A DNA stretch of 62,601 nucleotides from Sutcliffiella rhizosphaerae (GTDB taxonomy: Bacteria > Bacillota > Bacilli > Bacillales > Bacillaceae_I), in contig NZ_CAKJTJ010000024.1 of the NCBI RefSeq assembly GCF_917563925.1, positions 1 through 62,601 on the forward strand. Reading direction: 5' to 3'. The position numbers were made by a program, and so were the translations under genes. Shown piece after piece: positions 26,627 through 35,971 of this stretch. Position 1 is the stretch's first letter, and every line of letters begins with the position of its first letter. The notes below the pieces were generated by a model that did not search any database, was not told where the DNA came from, and saw only the letters and a program-made list of their open reading frames with translations.

Positions 26627-27814
26627 TTATTTTATAGCTACTTTAGCCATATAGTTAGCTATTCGTTCCACTGCTTTTTCCAAAAGGTCAAGACTTGTCG
26701 CATAAGAGAGACGAACATAATCATTTGCACCAAAACCAGATCCCGGAACTAGGGCAACTTTCTCTTCTTCAAGTAGAGCTTTTACAAAGCTATCAACATC
26801 ATTAAAACCTGCCATTTTAGCAGCATCAATCGCTTTTGGGAAGAGATAAAACGCTCCTTGTGGTTTCAAACAATGGAATCCTGGAATCTTGTTCAGTTTT
26901 TCAAAAATGATATTCAGACGAGATTCAAAAGCCTTCCTCATCATCTCAACTTCATCTTGTGGACCTTGATATGCCGCGATGGTTGCATACTGGGAGATTG
27001 ATGTTGGATTGGATGTACTGTGACTCGCAAGATTTGTCATTGCACTGATAATCATTTGATTACCAGCAGCATAGCCTATTCTCCATCCTGTCATTGAATG
27101 GGACTTGGACACGCCATTTATGATGATTGTCTGCTCTTTTAATTCAGGAGAAAGCTCTGCAATTGAAAAATGCTTGTTTCCATCATATAAAAGCTTTTCA
27201 TATATTTCATCAGATACGATAAGAATGTCATTTTCTAGGCAAACTTTCCCAAGTTCCAACAATTCTTCTTTTGTATATATCATCCCAGTCGGATTGCTTG
27301 GAGAATTTATCACTAACGCTTTCGTTTTAGGAGTTATACTTTGCTTTAGTTGTTCCACTGTTATCTTAAATTGATTTTCCTCTTTACCTTCAACATAAAC
27401 GGGTACACCTTCAGCTAATTTAACCTGTTCCGGATAACTTACCCAATATGGAGTTGGTATGATAACTTCATCACCTTTATCTAAAATGACTTGGAATAAT
27501 GTATAAAGGGCATGCTTTGCACCTATGCACACAATAATTTCAGACGGAAGATAGGTAATTCTTTGGTCATGTTGTAATTTATTGATTATTTCTTTTTTAA
27601 GCGCTGGAAGTCCTCCAGATGGAGTATATTTAGTAAATCCTTTTTCCATTGCGTCTTTTGCAGCCTCCAGGATATGGGCAGGTGTATTAAAATCCGGTTC
27701 ACCTGCACCTAAGCCGATAACATCATGCCCAGCATCTTTTAAATCCTTTGCCTTAGCTGTTATTTCTAATGTCGTAGATGGTGATAATGTGGAAACTCTC
27801 TTGGCTAATTTCAT
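26627..27814 (-). CDS. aspB: Aspartate aminotransferase AspB
   Basis: A 395-residue PLP-dependent class I aminotransferase interconverting aspartate and 2-oxoglutarate with oxaloacetate and glutamate. The PLP lysine is in SKSHSMTGWRIGY (about 237-249). The NPSNPTG motif (about 170-176) and the C-terminal DYVRLSYATS (substrate-binding Arg) are present. The open frame extends seven codons upstream of the ATG at 27814, which is served by GGGAGG. ypmB ends 20 nt before the start, so the two are co-transcribed, as in B. subtilis. Confidence 0.93.
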   Translation of the reverse strand: MKLAKRVSTLSPSTTLEITAKAKDLKDAGHDVIGLGAGEPDFNTPAHILEAAKDAMEKGFTKYTPSGGLPALKKEIINKLQHDQRITYLPSEIIVCIGAKHALYTLFQVILDKGDEVIIPTPYWVSYPEQVKLAEGVPVYVEGKEENQFKITVEQLKQSITPKTKALVINSPSNPTGMIYTKEELLELGKVCLENDILIVSDEIYEKLLYDGNKHFSIAELSPELKEQTIIINGVSKSHSMTGWRIGYAAGNQMIISAMTNLASHSTSNPTSISQYATIAAYQGPQDEVEMMRKAFESRLNIIFEKLNKIPGFHCLKPQGAFYLFPKAIDAAKMAGFNDVDSFVKALLEEEKVALVPGSGFGANDYVRLSYATSLDLLEKAVERIANYMAKVAIK

Positions 27815-27834
27815 GTAAAATCCTCCCGCTACCA

Positions 27835-28308
27835 TTAAAAAATTATTCGTTGAAAATACTCTCCAGTTTCAAATTTAATGTAATAGAGATTATATTGGTC
27901 ATTCAAATCTTTATATTTTATTTCCCACAATGGAGTGTTTTTCTCCATTGCCAGTGATACAGCAATAATTTCTTTAGGATCTCTGTCTGTCTGGAGGTAT
28001 CCCAATACTTCTTCTTTTGATATTCCTTCTTCTGCAAGGGCTGTGAACGCTATTTCTTGATTATCGTCCACCCACACAATAAGCTCATTGCCTTCATTAT
28101 TTGTACCTTGAACAATGATATAGGATTGTGTTCCATTATATGAGGAAACTTCTTCAATTGACTGTAAATTTGCTTGTTGCACAGCTACTCTTGCCCCTTG
28201 ATCCTGGGCATTTTTCACAGGGGACAAGGCAGAATGATAAATAGAGCTTCCTTGCCATAATATAATAAGAACAATAATAAATCCGCTAATAATTAACCAC
28301 TTTTTCAT
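27835..28308 (-). CDS. ypmB: Membrane-anchored protein YpmB (DUF5590)
   Basis: A 157-residue protein with an N-terminal membrane anchor (WLIISGFIIVLIILWQG, about 4-20) and an extracellular part with PepSY/DUF5590-like segments: SSYNGTQSYIIVQGTNNEG and EEVLGYLQTDRDPKEIIAVS. No catalytic residues. The function is unknown; it is conserved between ypmA and aspB in Bacillus. Confidence 0.82.
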   Translation of the reverse strand: MKKWLIISGFIIVLIILWQGSSIYHSALSPVKNAQDQGARVAVQQANLQSIEEVSSYNGTQSYIIVQGTNNEGNELIVWVDDNQEIAFTALAEEGISKEEVLGYLQTDRDPKEIIAVSLAMEKNTPLWEIKYKDLNDQYNLYYIKFETGEYFQRIIF

Positions 28309-28320
28309 TTCATCACTTCT

Positions 28321-28491
28321 TTATGTACGATATATTGTAAAAATTGCTTTTTCTTGATTATTTTGATCCAAAGCCAAACCAAACATTAAATTTTCGCGTT
28401 TAAGAGTTCTGTTTAACGCATCTACGATTTTATACAAATCCGCTGAATTTTCCACTGTTACAGTCGATAAAACCTCTATCTTGCTCTCCAT
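28321..28491 (-). CDS. ypmA: YpmA, small DUF4264 protein
   Basis: A 56-residue protein read directly from the sequence, starting MESKIEVLSTVTVENSADLY and ending EKAIFTIYRT. GGAGGATTTTGGA precedes the ATG. The sequence and place between dinG and ypmB match YpmA of Bacillus (DUF4264). It is likely a small alpha/beta protein; its function is unknown. It begins the ypmA-ypmB-aspB operon, with ypmB starting 12 nt downstream. Confidence 0.85.
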   Translation of the reverse strand: MESKIEVLSTVTVENSADLYKIVDALNRTLKRENLMFGLALDQNNQEKAIFTIYRT

Positions 28492-28670
28492 TCCAAAATC
28501 CTCCTGCGAACAAACAATTTTTGTAACTCATAGTGACTTTTGATGTCGGATAAAATATAACTACTGAATCACCTATAGTGTCCAAACACATTATAACAGT
28601 TTCTATTCAGTTTAGTACATGGATGTACATGAAAGTATAAATTTTACTCCTATCCCACACCAACTTTTAA

Positions 28671-28700
28671 GGTGAATTTTCCAAAAATGGTTAATTCACC
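28671..28700 (-). terminator. Weak hairpin behind dinG
   Basis: Stem GGTGAATT / AATTCACC immediately after the dinG stop codon. The minus-strand tail TTAAAAGTT is poor in T, so efficiency as a terminator is uncertain. Nothing else is evident between here and ypmA. Confidence 0.4.
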
Positions 28701-28706
28701 TCTTTT

Positions 28707-31292
28707 TTAAGTCATTTCGTCTATTATGGTAAAAAAACTTTCTTTTATGACTCTTTTGTTTGGAATACTTTCTAGAAATGTATCTCCGTAACGTCTTTCG
28801 ATAACCCTTTTATCAAAGATAAAAATAGCTTTTGGATCATTTCCTAATATAAATGAATTAATTATTTTTTTGAAGCGTAAGACTGCTACAGGAAGTGATA
28901 CATCAGTAAATGAGTTTCTCCCCATTTGTTCTACTTCTTTTATTTTTGCAGCCATGACTGGTTCTTCCATCGCTTTAAATGGAAGACGAATAAGTACAAG
29001 TGTGTCCACCTTTTCATCAAGAAATGATATTTCTTCCAAAAAGCTGTTCGTTACTAGAAGGATGGATTTATTAAAATTAGCAGCGGTCTTCCAAATTTTT
29101 TGTTTACTGCCACTCATACTACCTTGGCTTACGATAACAAATTCTTCTGCATTGGGGTATGATTTTAGCTCTTGACTGACTTCATACATCATTTCTATTG
29201 AAGAGAATGATACAAGAATTCTTCCTTCCTTTACCTGTATCAATTCTAATAATTGCATACTTACAGCCTGAATAAATGAACTATTGTCTCCCTTCTTTAT
29301 TAAAGGCATATCTGAAGGGATATATACATCAATTTTTTTAGGTAACACTTGAGAAGGAGCATTTAACTCCTGTGGATAAAAATCCGTTAAACCAAGTTCT
29401 TCAGAAATATATTCAAAATCCCCACCAACACTCAACGCAGGCGAAATGAATAGAACACTGCTTTTTTCTTGATAAAATTTTTCACTAAGAATTTGAGTGG
29501 TATCACTTGGATGTTCATAAATACTTACAGAGTTTTTTGCACCACGTGAATGAATTTCAAACCAGGTAAGATTGCTTTTGTTCGGCTCAAACATTAGGGA
29601 ATCAAATGTTGCTCTCATTTTTTTTAAAGGTAGCAACCCTGTATCAAGCATCATAACATCCTTGGACGTTTCTACTCTTTGGTTTATCTGTTTTTCAAGG
29701 AAAATCAGTACCTCTTTTAATTTCATACTAAAACGGTGACTCGCTTCTTGAACAGCAAACCATCCCGGGGTATTTTCCTTTAGGACGTTAAACGGATAAA
29801 TAATTCTCGTTTGTTTATTCCTTGTTCGTGTTAAACAATAACTTCTAATTAAACGAAATACCTCATCTAATTCTTCTTTAGCCTCTTGTACTATTTGCAC
29901 GTCCTCTAATCTTGAAAGAGCAAAATATATATCTAAATAACTTATCTGTTTTCCAAAAAAACTACTTACTTGATGGTGGAAAATATGGGCATCATCCACG
30001 ACAAAATACTTTATTTGTGAAAAAAGCTCAGGCTTGTGTATTTCTTTCGCTAAAAACGCATGGTTAGTATATATGAGCAAGGAATTTTGCAATCTGTTTT
30101 TCGCCAATTCATAAAAACAAAAAGTTGTATCATGCTCATTTCTTTGATTATCACGGCTACAATTAATACTATCCCAAAGAAGTCTTCCACCTGAGGATAA
30201 AGAAAGTTCCTGGAGATCTCCGGTTTTTGTTTCTGTTAACCATACGAGAATCTGTGATTTCGTTAACACCATATCATAATTGTTATCCTCATCTTCCAAA
30301 ATAAGTAGAAATTTTGAAAGACTTAAATAGTAATACTTACCTTTAATTTCTGTAAATAAGTCCCTCTCATTACCCAATCTGTTCAGTGTTTTTTCCAACA
30401 AATGTTTTGTCCCTGCTGCCCCGGTACATATTACTACTTTTTGTTTATGGTTAAGTGCGAACCTCAGTGCCCCCAATGCATAATGCAACCCATTATTCCC
30501 AGTAAATTCAAGAAATCCGTGTTGTCTTGACTCAAATAGATTTTCAACTTGAGTATAAATTTCTGCACTTTCTTTTTGCAAATTCTCCAATTCCCCTGTC
30601 AAAGATGGAAAACTTGCCTGTATATTATCTTCTTTTGGTTTTTTAATCACTAACTTTTGTTGAATGCATAAATAATCAGTTGTGTCTTTCTGCTTATCAG
30701 TAGTCTTAAATAACAAAAAAATATCACTTTTCATTGGTCGTAGCAAAGTATGTAACTGTTGTTGTGTTAAGGTAGGCAATGCAGCAATTTTACCTAAGAG
30801 CTTAAGGAAAATAGTAGCTGTCGCTTCTGCATCGCTGTCTGCACGATGAGGACTATCATGATCCAACTGAAATAATTGTGATAAATCGGTCAGTTTATAG
30901 CTCTTTAAAGTTGGTAGTACTACCCTTGAAAGCTCGACTGTATCAAACGTATTTCCTGTAAAGGATGGATAACCGCTTTGTGTAAGCTCATATTGTAAAA
31001 AAGATAAATCAAATGGTACATTATGTGCTACTAAAGAAGATCCATGCAACATTTCATTTAACATGGGAGCAATTTGTTTAAACGTTGGAGCACGGTCTAC
31101 CATCTGCTGTGTAATGTTGGTCAATTGTTCGATAAATGGTGGTATGATGCATTCAGGATTTACAAAACTTGCAAACCGCTCAACAATTTCTCCATTCTCT
31201 ATCAAAACAGCGCCAACTTGTATGATTTTGTCACCTTTTTTGGGAGAATTCCCTGTCGTTTCTAAATCAAGAACGACATATCGCTGTTTCAT
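28707..31292 (-). CDS. dinG: DinG: DnaQ-type exonuclease fused to a degenerate helicase
   Basis: An 861-residue protein with an N-terminal DEDDh 3'-5' exonuclease: DLETTGNSPKKGD (about 8-20), HNVPFDLSFL (about 92-101), and HRADSDAEAT (about 148-157) with the catalytic His and Asp. The C-terminal 600 residues align with DinG helicases, but the Walker A loop is lost (LEFTGNNGLHYALGAL), DEAH reads DDAH, the motif VI position reads LRFKKIINSFILG, and the iron-sulfur cysteines are not conserved. Staphylococcus aureus DinG is reported to be a nuclease with little helicase activity, so loss of unwinding is plausible. Start: ATG at 31292 after GAGGTG. It lies downstream of panD across a terminator. 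Confidence 0.88.
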   Translation of the reverse strand: MKQRYVVLDLETTGNSPKKGDKIIQVGAVLIENGEIVERFASFVNPECIIPPFIEQLTNITQQMVDRAPTFKQIAPMLNEMLHGSSLVAHNVPFDLSFLQYELTQSGYPSFTGNTFDTVELSRVVLPTLKSYKLTDLSQLFQLDHDSPHRADSDAEATATIFLKLLGKIAALPTLTQQQLHTLLRPMKSDIFLLFKTTDKQKDTTDYLCIQQKLVIKKPKEDNIQASFPSLTGELENLQKESAEIYTQVENLFESRQHGFLEFTGNNGLHYALGALRFALNHKQKVVICTGAAGTKHLLEKTLNRLGNERDLFTEIKGKYYYLSLSKFLLILEDEDNNYDMVLTKSQILVWLTETKTGDLQELSLSSGGRLLWDSINCSRDNQRNEHDTTFCFYELAKNRLQNSLLIYTNHAFLAKEIHKPELFSQIKYFVVDDAHIFHHQVSSFFGKQISYLDIYFALSRLEDVQIVQEAKEELDEVFRLIRSYCLTRTRNKQTRIIYPFNVLKENTPGWFAVQEASHRFSMKLKEVLIFLEKQINQRVETSKDVMMLDTGLLPLKKMRATFDSLMFEPNKSNLTWFEIHSRGAKNSVSIYEHPSDTTQILSEKFYQEKSSVLFISPALSVGGDFEYISEELGLTDFYPQELNAPSQVLPKKIDVYIPSDMPLIKKGDNSSFIQAVSMQLLELIQVKEGRILVSFSSIEMMYEVSQELKSYPNAEEFVIVSQGSMSGSKQKIWKTAANFNKSILLVTNSFLEEISFLDEKVDTLVLIRLPFKAMEEPVMAAKIKEVEQMGRNSFTDVSLPVAVLRFKKIINSFILGNDPKAIFIFDKRVIERRYGDTFLESIPNKRVIKESFFTIIDEMT

Positions 31293-31391
31293 GTAATTAC
31301 ACCTCATAACTCTATTCAACATAATTAAAAGGTACCATAGAAATCTTTGTAAATACTATATGTATTTCTACTTTTCCCATAGATAATAAAG

Positions 31392-31414
31392 AAAAACCCC
31401 CTTATGGAAGGGGG
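31392..31414 (-). terminator. Intrinsic terminator of panBCD
   Basis: Stem CCCCCTT / AAGGGGG at 31397-31414, then TTTTT on the minus strand, directly after panD. Confidence 0.85.
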
Positions 31415-31418
31415 AAGG

Positions 31419-31802
31419 TTACATTACTGTAGCTGCAGGTTCTGTCCCGAGCATTTCAACTATTTCGTTATATTCATTCATGACTGCAACTTTTGGGTGA
31501 TGTGTTTTCACTTTTTCTTCTGCCATCATTGCATATGAAATGACGATAATTACATCTCCCTCTTGAACAAGTCTTGCTGCAGCACCGTTAAGACAGAAAT
31601 CCCTTTTCCCTCGTTGTCCTGGAATAATATATGTTTCAAAGCGGGCACCATTATTATTATTAACAATTTGCACCTTTTCGTTTGCTGCCATACCTACAGC
31701 ATCTAAAATGTCTTCATCAATCGTGATACTGCCCACATAGTTAAGATTTGACTCTGTCACTCGTGCACGGTGAATCTTGGCATTCATTAGTGTGCGGAAC
31801 AT
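31419..31802 (-). CDS. panD: Aspartate 1-decarboxylase PanD
   Basis: A 127-residue pyruvoyl enzyme making beta-alanine from aspartate for pantothenate. The proenzyme self-cleaves between Gly and Ser in YVGSITID (Ser25 becomes the pyruvoyl group). Active-site KIHRARVTE (about 9-17) and the GAAARLV segment (about 72-78) are typical. AAGGAGTG serves the ATG at 31802; codons upstream are not used. It is the last gene of panB-panC-panD. Confidence 0.95.
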   Translation of the reverse strand: MFRTLMNAKIHRARVTESNLNYVGSITIDEDILDAVGMAANEKVQIVNNNNGARFETYIIPGQRGKRDFCLNGAAARLVQEGDVIIVISYAMMAEEKVKTHHPKVAVMNEYNEIVEMLGTEPAATVM

Positions 31803-31817
31803 TTTGTTCACTCCTTC

Positions 31818-32666
31818 TTAATATGAAAAAACAATGTTGTCAATTAGTCTAGCTTTAGAAAATTTTAATGCCAGTGCAATGATTGCTGTTTCCCCAGGTT
31901 TAACTGAAGAAATTGGCTCTAGGGCTGGATAAGATAAAACTTCAATATATTCTATCTCACCTGACGTGTTTTTAGATAAAAAATTAAAAATTTGGTCTTT
32001 TGCATTACTTACAGACATTTCTTGTAAAAACTTTTCTTTACCAGATGTAAGGGCTCTATATATATAAGGGGCCTCTAATCTCTCCTTATCATTCAAATAG
32101 ACGTTTCGTGAGCTTTTTGCAAGACCATCTTCTTCTCTAATAGTATCAACTCTAATTAATTCTACTTGTAGGTGATAGTCATTTATTAAGCCTTCAATCA
32201 CTGCCACCTGTTGCGCATCTTTCATTCCAAAGTAAGCTGAATCGGGCATAACTATCTGAAACAATTTCATTACTACAGTAGCCACCCCATCGAAATGCCC
32301 TGGGCGATGCTTGCCACAAAGAACGTCTACGCGCTTTTGAACTTTAATGATAGTCGTTCTTTCTCCATTGTACATTTCAGTAATAGTTGGATAAAAAAGG
32401 TAGTCAACACCCAATGAATGTGCTATTTCCTCGTCTCTCTCCATATTTCTAGGATACGCTTCAAAGTCCTCATTAGGACCGAATTGAAGCGGGTTAACGA
32501 AGATGCTAAGCACTACAATATCATTACTTGCACGTGCTTTTTTTATTAACTGTTGATGGCCTTCGTGGAGATATCCCATGGTCGGGACAAATCCGATGGT
32601 TTTCTCTTGCTGTTTTTCATGCTTACTGATTTTTTGCATGTCAGCTACTTTATTAATAATGTTCAC
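31818..32666 (-). CDS. panC: Pantothenate synthetase PanC
   Basis: A 282-residue ATP-dependent ligase joining pantoate and beta-alanine. It contains the nucleotidyltransferase HIGH-like HEGHQQLIKKA (about 33-43), FVPTMGYLHEGH, FVNPLQFGPNEDFEAYPR (about 56-73), the GKHRPGHFDGVATVV motif (about 115-129) and the KMSKS-like KSSRNVYL. The start is GTG with GGAGGAT ten bases upstream. It follows panB by 6 nt. Confidence 0.95.
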   Translation of the reverse strand: MNIINKVADMQKISKHEKQQEKTIGFVPTMGYLHEGHQQLIKKARASNDIVVLSIFVNPLQFGPNEDFEAYPRNMERDEEIAHSLGVDYLFYPTITEMYNGERTTIIKVQKRVDVLCGKHRPGHFDGVATVVMKLFQIVMPDSAYFGMKDAQQVAVIEGLINDYHLQVELIRVDTIREEDGLAKSSRNVYLNDKERLEAPYIYRALTSGKEKFLQEMSVSNAKDQIFNFLSKNTSGEIEYIEVLSYPALEPISSVKPGETAIIALALKFSKARLIDNIVFSY

Positions 32667-32672
32667 TTTTCT

Positions 32673-33503
32673 TTATCCTCCATATAATCGATGAAGTGTT
32701 TCTTCCTTCATTGTAAAACTATGCTCTGAAGTTGGAAACAGCGAGTCTTTAACTTCCAGTACATATTGCTTAAGTCCATCTCGCATAATGCTTTGAGCGT
32801 CTACATAGGAATGGACAAATTTTGGTACACGTTCCACTCCGTATGAGAGAACATCATGATAAACTAGTACCTGTCCATCCACTTCTACCCCAGCTCCTAT
32901 CCCGATGACCGGAATTGTTAGCTGGGCAGCAATATCTTTGGCAAGCTGTTTTGGTACACATTCTAATACAAGTGCCATTGCTCCTGCTTCCTCAGCCATA
33001 CGGGCTTCTTTCATCATTTTTCTGGCACTTTCCACATCTTTCCCTTGCACTTTATATCCACCTAGGACTCCAACAGATTGGGGAGTTAAACCTAAGTGGG
33101 CAACAACAGGAATCCCTGCTGCAGTCAAGGAAGCTATAACGTGAATAACATCACCGCCACCTTCAACTTTTAAAGCATGTGCACCAGATTCCTGAACAAT
33201 CTTTTTAGCATTAGTTAAGGTGTTCTCCATCGAAAGGTGATAAGACATAAACGGCATATCTGTAACGATAAACGTAGAAGGTGCTCCTCGTTTCACTGCT
33301 TTTGTATGGTGAATCATATCTTCTATAGTGACTGGTACAGTTGATTCGTAGCCTAGTACCACCATTCCGAGTGAGTCACCGACCAAAATCATATCCACAC
33401 CAGCATGTTCACTAAGCTTGGCAGATGGGTAATCATAGGCTGTCAACATTGCTATTTTTTCCCCATTTTTTTTCATCTTTAAAAAATCAGCAGTTGTCTT
33501 CAA
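32673..33503 (-). CDS. panB: 3-methyl-2-oxobutanoate hydroxymethyltransferase PanB
   Basis: A 276-residue TIM-barrel enzyme that transfers a hydroxymethyl group from 5,10-methylenetetrahydrofolate to 2-oxoisovalerate, the first step to pantoate. Magnesium- and substrate-binding motifs [11 protein letters not shown] (about 41-51), VEGGGDV and [17 protein letters not shown] (about 196-212) are present. The start is a TTG at 33503, the only start suitably spaced from AAGGAGGAA; the frame extends 11 more codons upstream into the ribosome binding site. First gene of the pan operon. Confidence 0.93.
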   Translation of the reverse strand: MKTTADFLKMKKNGEKIAMLTAYDYPSAKLSEHAGVDMILVGDSLGMVVLGYESTVPVTIEDMIHHTKAVKRGAPSTFIVTDMPFMSYHLSMENTLTNAKKIVQESGAHALKVEGGGDVIHVIASLTAAGIPVVAHLGLTPQSVGVLGGYKVQGKDVESARKMMKEARMAEEAGAMALVLECVPKQLAKDIAAQLTIPVIGIGAGVEVDGQVLVYHDVLSYGVERVPKFVHSYVDAQSIMRDGLKQYVLEVKDSLFPTSEHSFTMKEETLHRLYGG

Positions 33504-33565
33504 TTTTCCTTCCTCCTTATTTGGCGTTTTTCTCAAAACAGCCTTTTTAGGAGAGGAAGAGAACC

Positions 33566-33600
33566 GAAAAAATCCTTCTTTTCACATACGAAAGAAGGAT
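33566..33600 (-). terminator. Intrinsic terminator between birA and panB
   Basis: Perfect 10-bp stem ATCCTTCTTT / AAAGAAGGAT (33572-33600) followed by TTTTTTC on the minus strand. It separates the cca-birA transcript from panBCD. The rest of 33504-33772 is AT-rich, and must contain the pan promoter, but no clear one was identified. Confidence 0.85.
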
Positions 33601-33772
33601 AGGAAAATATCATATCAAAAGTTCAGTTCAATCCCTCTGTCCTAGTCCTTTGGATCAAGGCAGATATTTGGTTGGTAAATAGTAATTACAAAATTATATG
33701 GTATGGTGCAGTTCTAGCTAGATACTGCCCGCCACCTATATTATAAAAGATGTTTGGGAAAGATGCTACTTT

Positions 33773-34759
33773 TTAATCATTTCCAATTTGGATATCTGCA
33801 GAGTGTATATAATGAATACAGTTTTGGTCATCTTCAAGCATCAAGATACCGTCTTCTGTTATCCCTTTTGCTAATCCTTCCAAAGTTCCGGTAATTGTCC
33901 GAGCAATAATTCTTTTTCCAATACTAATAGCATATGACTCCCACAAAAGCTTGATTGGGTAAAAGCCGTGCTGCAAATACCGCTCATATAGATTTTCAAG
34001 GTGGAGAAGAATGGATTGAATAAGCTCTGCCCGATTAACTGTCTTACCAAGTTCAATAGAGAGAGAAGTAGCAATGGAATGGAGCTCTTTTGGAAAATGG
34101 TCTATTTGATGATTAACATTTATTCCCATTCCAATTATAACAGAGTTAATTTTATCTGCTTCCGCTTGCATCTCCGTTAGAATTCCGACAGCTTTTTTCT
34201 TATTTATTAATATATCATTTGGCCATTTAATATCAGGTCTTAATCCAGTTACCTCCTCTATCGCTTGAGTAATAGCAACAGCGGTAAGTAACGTAAGCTG
34301 CGGTGCTTTTGCTGGAGGAAGATTGGGACGCAATATCAAACTCATCCAAACTCCTGTGTATTTAGGTGAATGCCAAGATCTGTTAAGTCTTCCCCTTCCA
34401 GTTGTCTGTTCTTCACTAACGACTAATGTTCCTTCTGGAACCCCATCATATGCAAGTTGGTGAGCAATTTTTTGGGTCGAAGTTACGGATTCTTTAAAAT
34501 GTACCTGTCTACCAAGTGAAGTTGTTTTCAATCCTAAGGTGATTTCATTATGTGAAATTTTATCTGGTATTTTCTTAATCCGGTAACCTTTTCTCCGGAC
34601 GGCTTCAAGTTCAAATCCTTCCTGCCTTAAATCTTCAATATGCTTCCACACTGCTGTACGTGAACAACCAAGTTCTTCACTAATTTTTTGACCTGATAAA
34701 AAATCATCTTCCGTTTCTGTAAACATTCTCAATAGCTTTTTTCGTATTTCTGTAGCCAT
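33773..34759 (-). CDS. birA: Biotin protein ligase and biotin-operon repressor BirA
   Basis: A 328-residue bifunctional protein. The N-terminal winged helix (about 1-65) contains QKISEELGCSRTAVWKHIED, as in repressor-type BirA, so it should also repress biotin genes. The ligase domain has GRGRLNRSWHSP (about 118-129, biotinyl-AMP loop), KWPNDILINKKKAVGIL (about 182-198) and a C-terminal SH3-like domain. The start at 34759 lies inside the 3' end of cca (31-nt overlap). Confidence 0.93.
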   Translation of the reverse strand: MATEIRKKLLRMFTETEDDFLSGQKISEELGCSRTAVWKHIEDLRQEGFELEAVRRKGYRIKKIPDKISHNEITLGLKTTSLGRQVHFKESVTSTQKIAHQLAYDGVPEGTLVVSEEQTTGRGRLNRSWHSPKYTGVWMSLILRPNLPPAKAPQLTLLTAVAITQAIEEVTGLRPDIKWPNDILINKKKAVGILTEMQAEADKINSVIIGMGINVNHQIDHFPKELHSIATSLSIELGKTVNRAELIQSILLHLENLYERYLQHGFYPIKLLWESYAISIGKRIIARTITGTLEGLAKGITEDGILMLEDDQNCIHYIHSADIQIGND

Positions 34760-35940
34760 TTTTCCACCCACTCCTTTAATACCGCCCTATCATTTGCGGT
34801 AGAACCGTGAATGATGGCAAGCTCCATATCCTGATACAATTCTGCTATCCATTTTCCACGCTTTTCACCAGCAATTTTAATAAGATCATGCCCATTAAAA
34901 ACGATTTCTTTTTTATTCTTTATTGGCAAGGATTTGTACAAGTTTTCAATATGAAGATTGGAAGTTTCCGTATCTGGGTTTAAGGCTACTAATACTTCAT
35001 GTGCTTCAATTGATTGTTTTAAACCCATTTGATAAATTAATTCTTTATTCCAGCCATACTTTTGTACGTTTGTTATTATGGCGATATTATGCTCTACAGC
35101 TTTTATTACTTTTTTTGGTAATTTCCAACTGGTTAAAAAATCATCTATTTGTTCTATTTCTAGAACATGAACAAATGCTGCCCATAATGCTGAGCGGGAG
35201 TTAAGGTTACATAAATTTTTGGTGCTAAGTTCTAAGAGTTTTGATTTTTTATCCGATAATTCAGGGAGATGCTTATACAATTTAGTTTTCACTAATAATT
35301 CCAAGCAATACTTAAGGCCAATGCCAGCGAGGAGCTTTTCTATTTCAGCCGTTTTTCTCTCTACTGATATTGAATGCAATCGCTCGTGATCATTCATGAT
35401 AGCAAGGAAAGTATTAGATTCTAAGGAAAAAGATAATTGGCTGGCAAAACGAATAGCCCTTAGCATACGAAGCGCGTCTTCCTGAAAGCGCTCTCGAGGG
35501 ATACCGACAGAACGGATAATTTTTCTTTTGATATCTTTTTCCCCTTGAAATGGATCAACGATCGTACCTGTCTTTGTCATAGCGATTGCATTCATGGTAA
35601 AATCCCTGCGCTTTAAATCTTCGAATAAGCTTTTAACAAAGGTTACTTGATCAGGACGGCGATTATCTGAATACTGGCTTTCGGTACGATAAGTGGTTAC
35701 CTCAAAGCTTTCATTCTCTGCTGTTAGTACGATAATTGTCCCGTGTTCCGCACCAACATCGATCGTTTTCGGAAAAATTCTTTGAATATCTTGAGGAGTT
35801 GCAGAGGTTGCAATATCGATATCTCCAATTGCCCTGTTCATCAATGTATCGCGAACCGAGCCACCGACAAAATATGCCTCGTGGCCGCTTTTCTCTAATT
35901 CTTCAATAATTTTCATTCCTTGATGAAAGGCTTTGTCCAT
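34729..35940 (-). CDS. cca: CCA-adding tRNA nucleotidyltransferase
   Basis: A 403-residue class II nucleotidyltransferase that adds or repairs the 3' CCA of tRNA. The N-terminal catalytic fold has FVGGSVRDTLMNRAIGDIDI (about 22-41) with the metal-binding DxD, then RRDFTMNAIA (about 110-119) and the nucleotide-selecting EDALRMLRAIRFA (about 155-167). GGGAGGGG precedes the ATG at 35940. It overlaps birA by 31 nt and starts 31 nt after bshA. Confidence 0.94.
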   Translation of the reverse strand: MDKAFHQGMKIIEELEKSGHEAYFVGGSVRDTLMNRAIGDIDIATSATPQDIQRIFPKTIDVGAEHGTIIVLTAENESFEVTTYRTESQYSDNRRPDQVTFVKSLFEDLKRRDFTMNAIAMTKTGTIVDPFQGEKDIKRKIIRSVGIPRERFQEDALRMLRAIRFASQLSFSLESNTFLAIMNDHERLHSISVERKTAEIEKLLAGIGLKYCLELLVKTKLYKHLPELSDKKSKLLELSTKNLCNLNSRSALWAAFVHVLEIEQIDDFLTSWKLPKKVIKAVEHNIAIITNVQKYGWNKELIYQMGLKQSIEAHEVLVALNPDTETSNLHIENLYKSLPIKNKKEIVFNGHDLIKIAGEKRGKWIAELYQDMELAIIHGSTANDRAVLKEWVEKWLQKYEKSY

Positions 35941-35971
35941 CTTTTTCCCCTCCCAACTTATCCGTACAATT

